This document shows, piece after piece, positions 60,472-64,000 of a stretch of DNA of 64,000 nucleotides. The DNA is from Catenuloplanes indicus (GTDB taxonomy: Bacteria > Actinomycetota > Actinomycetes > Mycobacteriales > Micromonosporaceae): the NCBI RefSeq assembly GCF_030813715.1, contig NZ_JAUSUZ010000001.1:310001-374000 (forward strand), written 5' to 3'. Under the pieces are notes generated by a model. That model did not search any database. It was not told the origin of the DNA and worked only from the letters and a program-made list of their open reading frames with translations. The number at the start of each line of letters is the position of its first letter. Within the stretch, counting starts at the first letter, position 1. The position numbers were made by a program, and so were the translations under genes.

Positions 60472-60860
60472 GATGAGACCTCTATCGAGGGAGACGGAAC
60501 GACGAATCACGCCGGGCCGCACCCACCTCGCGCCGGCCGGGCACACCCCGGCGGACGGGTCAGGCGGCCCGCTGGCCGACCTGGATCACAGGCGTCATTC
60601 CCTCATCACGACAGCCGCACCTCGCGTGCGGCCGGGCAAGCTCTCCAGCACCGCAACCGCACGTCAACCCCGTACCCGGCGGCCATAACAGCTTGGCCAT
60701 ACCACCCGCTGCGGCAAGCGCCTTGAGCTGCGGTGACGCGGCGCTGAAACGTACCCGGCATCGATCGGGCCTTGTGCGGTCGGCGGCGATCGCGTATTCA
60801 CGCATCTAGATCGCGCAATCGGATGGTGGCCCGCGGCGGCGCGGGGGTTAGGGGACGATC
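60472..60860. other. Intergenic region upstream of the M36 protease
   Basis: No convincing gene. It holds a small CCGCAC/GTGCGG hairpin (60615-60631) and an AT-richer stretch with TCTAGA near 60803-60815 that may include the protease promoter. Confidence 0.4.
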
Positions 60861-63725
60861 GTGCGCAGACGCTCAGACCACAGGGGACGGCGGGTGACCG
60901 CGGGCGCGGTCGCCCTGATGCTCGGCACCAGCATGTTCGCGGTCCTGGAGCCGGACCCGGCACCGGCCAGCGCCGGGACCTCGATGCGCGACGCGGCGCC
61001 GCCCGGCGACGCCGAGCACACGCACCTGAGCCTCGACCTGGACAACCGCACCGGCGTGGTGGCACCGGACGCACGGCAGCGCGGCGCCGCGCCGGACACC
61101 CGCTTCAACGCGCTCGGCACGCCGCGCGCGGAGGGGCCGGGCGAGCTCGCGACCGGGCTCCCGGCCGACCCGGTCGCGGCGGCCCGCGCCTACCTGCGGA
61201 CCGGCGGGTACGGGCTGGACGCCGCCTCGGTCGACGCGATGGACGTGATGCTGCAACGACCGCTCGGCGACGCGACCGTGGTGACGCTGCGCCAGCGCTA
61301 CGGCGCGCTGCCGGCCGGCTTCGACGGCTTGGCCACGCTGCTGATCAAGGGCGGCACGGTGCTGCGGGTGACGAGTTCGCTGGCCCGGGACACGTCCGCG
61401 CCGGAACCGGCCACGATCACCGAGGCGCAGGCGATCGCCACCGCGCTCGCGGACGTGCACCTGCCGGCCGGTACGGAGACGAGCGTGCAGACCGTGGCGG
61501 TGCCGACGCCGGCGGACGGGCCGCGGACCGCGTTCGCGGTGACCGCCACGTCGACCGCCGGTACGCCGATCGCGGTGACCACCTACGTGGACGCGCGCAC
61601 CGGCGGCATCCTGGTGCGCGAGGACCTGGTCGACGCGGACTCCGACAACCCGACCTGGGCGGTGTTCCCGTCCACGCCGAACCAGCGCAACCAGCGCGCG
61701 CTGTGGTGCTTCGAACCCAAGCCGGGCTGCTCGCGGACGGTGGCGACCGCGGACACCGGCGCGCCGTGGGACGTCGACCCGACGACCGGCGCGCCCACGT
61801 TCACCACCCGGGGCAACTCCGCGACGAACACGGTCAACTGGGGTGGCGGCAGCACGCCGTTCCCGGCCACGCCGCGCGAGGACCGCAACTACACGTACCC
61901 GTTCACCGACCAGTGGAACGAGGCGAAGTGCGACCCGGCGGTCTACACGTCGCCGGAGCGCAACGACGCCGACGCGGCGGTGGCGAACCTGTTCGCCATG
62001 CACAACCGCATGCACGACTGGTCGTACCACCTGGGCTTCACCGAGTCGGCGTGGAACATGCAGCTGGTCAACACGTCCGGGGCCGGGCTCGGCGGTGACC
62101 CGGAGACCGGGCGGGCCCAGTCCGGCGCGCTGGCCGGGTCGCGGAACAACGCGAACCAGTCCACCGGCCGCGACGGGCTGCCGCCGGTGACGAACATGTA
62201 CCTGTGGCAGCCGATCGCGGGCTCGGCGTACCCGCCGTGCGTGGACGGCGACTACGACATGACCGTGATCGGGCACGAGTACGGACACGCGATCACGAAC
62301 CGGATGATCGCCGGGCCGGACACCGGGATCGGCTCGGTGCAGGGCGGCTCGATGGGCGAGTCGTGGAGCGACCTGCTGGCGATGGAGTACCTGTACGAGA
62401 ACGGGCTGCGCGCGGCCGGCGACACCCCGTTCGTCACCGGCGCGTACGTGACCGGCAACACCACCAACGGCATCCGCAACTACGATGCCAGCCGCAGCCC
62501 GCTGAACTTCTCCGACGTCGCCTACGACATGGTCGGCCAGCAGGTGCACGCGGACGGCGAGATCTGGAGCGCGATCCAGCTCCGGCTGCGCAAGGCATTC
62601 CTGCACCGGTACGGCGACGGCACGCCGGACCTGCAGAAGCGCTGCGCCGAGGGCACGGTGGACGCGTCCCGCTGCCCGGGCAACCGGCGCTGGATGCAGC
62701 TGATGTTCGACTCGTTCCTGCTCCAGGCCGGCAGCCAGTTCAGCATGCTGGACATGCGGGACAACATGCTGGCGGCCGACCTGGCCCGGTTCGGCGGCGC
62801 GAACCAGAAGCTGATGTGGGACGTGTTCGCCGAGTCCGGCATGGGCCGCGACGCGACCAGCGGGCCGTCGGACGCGCAGCCGGTGCCGAGCTTCGCCTCG
62901 CCGCAGACCCGGAACGCGACCGTGACCGTCAAGGCGGCCGCCCCGGTGCAGATCTTCATCGGCCGGTACGAGGCCCGGGTCACGCCGATCGCGGACACCG
63001 ACCCGGCCACGCCGCTGGGTGACACGTTCGAGATCGTGCCGGGTGTGACGTTCGACTTCGTCGCGGTCGGCGCCGGCTACGGGCACCAGCGGCTGTCCGC
63101 CTCGTTCCGGCCCGGCCGTGCCGACACACTGCGGGTGGATCTGAAGCCGAACCTGGCCTCGGCCGCGTCCGGCGCCACGATCACCGGCCCGGGCGTCAAC
63201 CTGGACAAGCTCATCGACGACACCGAGGCGACGAACTGGGCGTCACTGACCGGCGTGGCCGGGCAGGCGCTCACCGTCGACCTGGCCGGCGACGACCGGC
63301 GCCTGATCACGTCGGTGAACGTGAGCGCGCTGCTGCGCCCGGCGATCACCACGGACGCGGACCCGGCGAACCCGCAGAACCGGTTCTCCGCGCTGCGCTC
63401 GTTCGCGGTCTGGGCGTGCGACGCGACCCGCGGCGCGGACTGCACCACGGACGCCGGGTTCCGCAAGGTGTACATCAGCCCGCGGGACGCGTTCCCGGCA
63501 CCGGCCTTCCGGCCGAACGCACCGTCGCTCAACCTGCGCACGTTCCGCATCCCGCCGACCCAGGCCACGCACCTGCGCCTCGAGGTGCTGCACAGCCAGT
63601 GCACCGGCAACCCCCGCTACGCGGGCGAACAGGACAACGACCCCGCCGCGGGTACGGACTGCGCCACCAACAGCGCGTTCCGCGACCAGGTCCGGGTGGC
63701 GGAGTTCCAGGCCTACGGACGGTGA
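60861..63725 (+). CDS. Secreted fungalysin-type metalloprotease (M36)
   Basis: 954-residue secreted protease. The signal segment (TAGAVALMLGTSMFAVLEP) precedes a 200-residue propeptide with FTP-like and PepSY-like portions. The zinc motif is IGHEYGHAITNRMI (His near 472 and 476) and the third ligand Glu is in GESWSDLLAMEYL (near 500). The middle WNEAKCDPAVYTSPERNDAD is typical of M36. Residues 765-954 form a discoidin-like carbohydrate-binding domain (DDTEATNWASLTGV, RLITSVNVSALL). The GTG at 60861 follows AGGGGA. Confidence 0.93.
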   Translation: MRRRSDHRGRRVTAGAVALMLGTSMFAVLEPDPAPASAGTSMRDAAPPGDAEHTHLSLDLDNRTGVVAPDARQRGAAPDTRFNALGTPRAEGPGELATGLPADPVAAARAYLRTGGYGLDAASVDAMDVMLQRPLGDATVVTLRQRYGALPAGFDGLATLLIKGGTVLRVTSSLARDTSAPEPATITEAQAIATALADVHLPAGTETSVQTVAVPTPADGPRTAFAVTATSTAGTPIAVTTYVDARTGGILVREDLVDADSDNPTWAVFPSTPNQRNQRALWCFEPKPGCSRTVATADTGAPWDVDPTTGAPTFTTRGNSATNTVNWGGGSTPFPATPREDRNYTYPFTDQWNEAKCDPAVYTSPERNDADAAVANLFAMHNRMHDWSYHLGFTESAWNMQLVNTSGAGLGGDPETGRAQSGALAGSRNNANQSTGRDGLPPVTNMYLWQPIAGSAYPPCVDGDYDMTVIGHEYGHAITNRMIAGPDTGIGSVQGGSMGESWSDLLAMEYLYENGLRAAGDTPFVTGAYVTGNTTNGIRNYDASRSPLNFSDVAYDMVGQQVHADGEIWSAIQLRLRKAFLHRYGDGTPDLQKRCAEGTVDASRCPGNRRWMQLMFDSFLLQAGSQFSMLDMRDNMLAADLARFGGANQKLMWDVFAESGMGRDATSGPSDAQPVPSFASPQTRNATVTVKAAAPVQIFIGRYEARVTPIADTDPATPLGDTFEIVPGVTFDFVAVGAGYGHQRLSASFRPGRADTLRVDLKPNLASAASGATITGPGVNLDKLIDDTEATNWASLTGVAGQALTVDLAGDDRRLITSVNVSALLRPAITTDADPANPQNRFSALRSFAVWACDATRGADCTTDAGFRKVYISPRDAFPAPAFRPNAPSLNLRTFRIPPTQATHLRLEVLHSQCTGNPRYAGEQDNDPAAGTDCATNSAFRDQVRVAEFQAYGR

Positions 63726-63732
63726 CGCACCA

Positions 63733-63777
63733 CCCCTCTCCTGGTTGTCCTGCCGGATGATGAAGCCGGGAGAGGGG
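63733..63777 (+). terminator. Hairpin after the M36 gene
   Basis: CCCCTCTCC and GGAGAGGGG (9-bp arms, 27-nt loop), 8 bp after the stop. Confidence 0.65.
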
Positions 63778-63863
63778 TCCCCACCGTGCTGGACCGGCTG
63801 AACGGCACCGCCGTCACCCACCGCGGTCCGGGAACGCCGCTACCGGGCAGCACCTGACCGGCG

Positions 63864-64000
63864 GTGCCGGCCGCTGCCCGGCCGCCCGACCTGTACCTGC
63901 TCGCCGACCACGAGGGCGTCCCGTTCGAGGACGACGGCATACGCGACCGCGAGCGCCTGCGGGCGTGGATGACCGGGCTGTTCCGCGACCGGCTGGCCCC
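63864..64000 (+). CDS. Partial ORF, probably NadR/AAA_28-like ATPase fragment
   Basis: From a GTG at 63864 the frame reads PPDLYLLADHEGVPFEDDGI then RDRERLRAWMTGLFRDRLA to the window end. It resembles the second half of actinobacterial NadR-like P-loop kinases (DLYLLxxDxxPFxxDGxRD), but no Walker A domain is found upstream, so it may be a truncated copy. Confidence 0.4.
   Translation, partial: MPAAARPPDLYLLADHEGVPFEDDGIRDRERLRAWMTGLFRDRLA

Noticed and set aside
60873-63086. 737-residue minus-strand frame over the M36 protease
   Set aside because: Shadow; the plus strand has the zinc motif and a signal peptide.
1-64000. tRNA, rRNA, CRISPR arrays, prophage genes
   Set aside because: None seen by reading both strands; a dedicated RNA search was not possible.

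Overview
The window is a 64 kb piece of a very GC-rich actinobacterial chromosome. The third-codon GC bias, many GTG and some TTG starts, paired YtrA-type GntR regulators, SigE-family and DUF6596 sigma factors, a SelT/SelW-like protein and a DksA/TraR zinc-finger protein fit Actinomycetia, and the overall style suggests Micromonosporaceae (Actinoplanes-like). The family assignment is an inference. No tRNA, rRNA, CRISPR array, prophage or intact insertion sequence was seen.

Layout. 1-6 kb: a NarL-type histidine kinase cut by the window edge, a CPBP protease and two LuxR-type regulators, one of them a large ATP-binding (LAL) protein. 6.3-11.5 kb: three translationally coupled genes, two dynamin-like GTPases and a long acidic disordered protein with repeated EGFG motifs. 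11.5-17.8 kb: a membrane protein with a YtrA-type GntR regulator behind a striking operator-like palindrome, an AraC remnant, a TetR regulator, an FAD aromatic hydroxylase, a second GntR regulator, an NAD epimerase and a broken LD-carboxypeptidase. 17.8-27 kb: an Hsp70-like membrane ATPase, a glycerophosphodiesterase, a UMF1 transporter, an ArsR/SRPBCC/DHFR-like operon, an SDR, a nucleoside hydrolase with a TauE permease, and an EEP phosphatase. 27.3-33.4 kb: an NmrA-like protein, a transposase scar, then a compact siderophore operon with two IucA/IucC synthetases, one PLP decarboxylase and a convergent winged-helix gene. 33.4-35 kb: a TerC manganese exporter gene behind a yybP-ykoY riboswitch, and an AlkD-like pseudogene.

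35-45 kb: a lipoprotein, an alpha/beta hydrolase, a DUF7919 protein, a YciI protein next to an ECF sigma factor fused to a defective tyrosine recombinase, a SigE-type sigma factor with its membrane partner, a 1.3 kb repeat- and palindrome-rich non-coding block, small membrane proteins, a cytochrome P450 and an LPG-synthase-type membrane protein. 45.6-54 kb: a secreted M6 protease, a SelT-like protein, an Acg-type nitroreductase with a DosR-like box, LysR, a kinase-fold protein, a methyltransferase, and an XRE-cupin regulator and MFS exporter that share matching operators. 55.7-64 kb: an adenylate-kinase-like pseudogene, a LuxR regulator with a coupled secreted protein, an RNA methyltransferase, a DksA-like protein, a DinB-family protein, a frameshifted GNAT gene, a large secreted M36 protease and a partial ORF.

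Three themes cut across the window. (1) Many genes are broken, usually by short internal deletions or duplications. (2) At least eight genes have a TANNNT-like box 6-7 nt before the start codon, which suggests leaderless transcription. (3) Several regulators have visible palindromic sites next to their genes. The strongest novelty candidates are the sigma-recombinase fusion, the dynamin/EGFG operon and the nested palindrome block at 40.7-41.9 kb.
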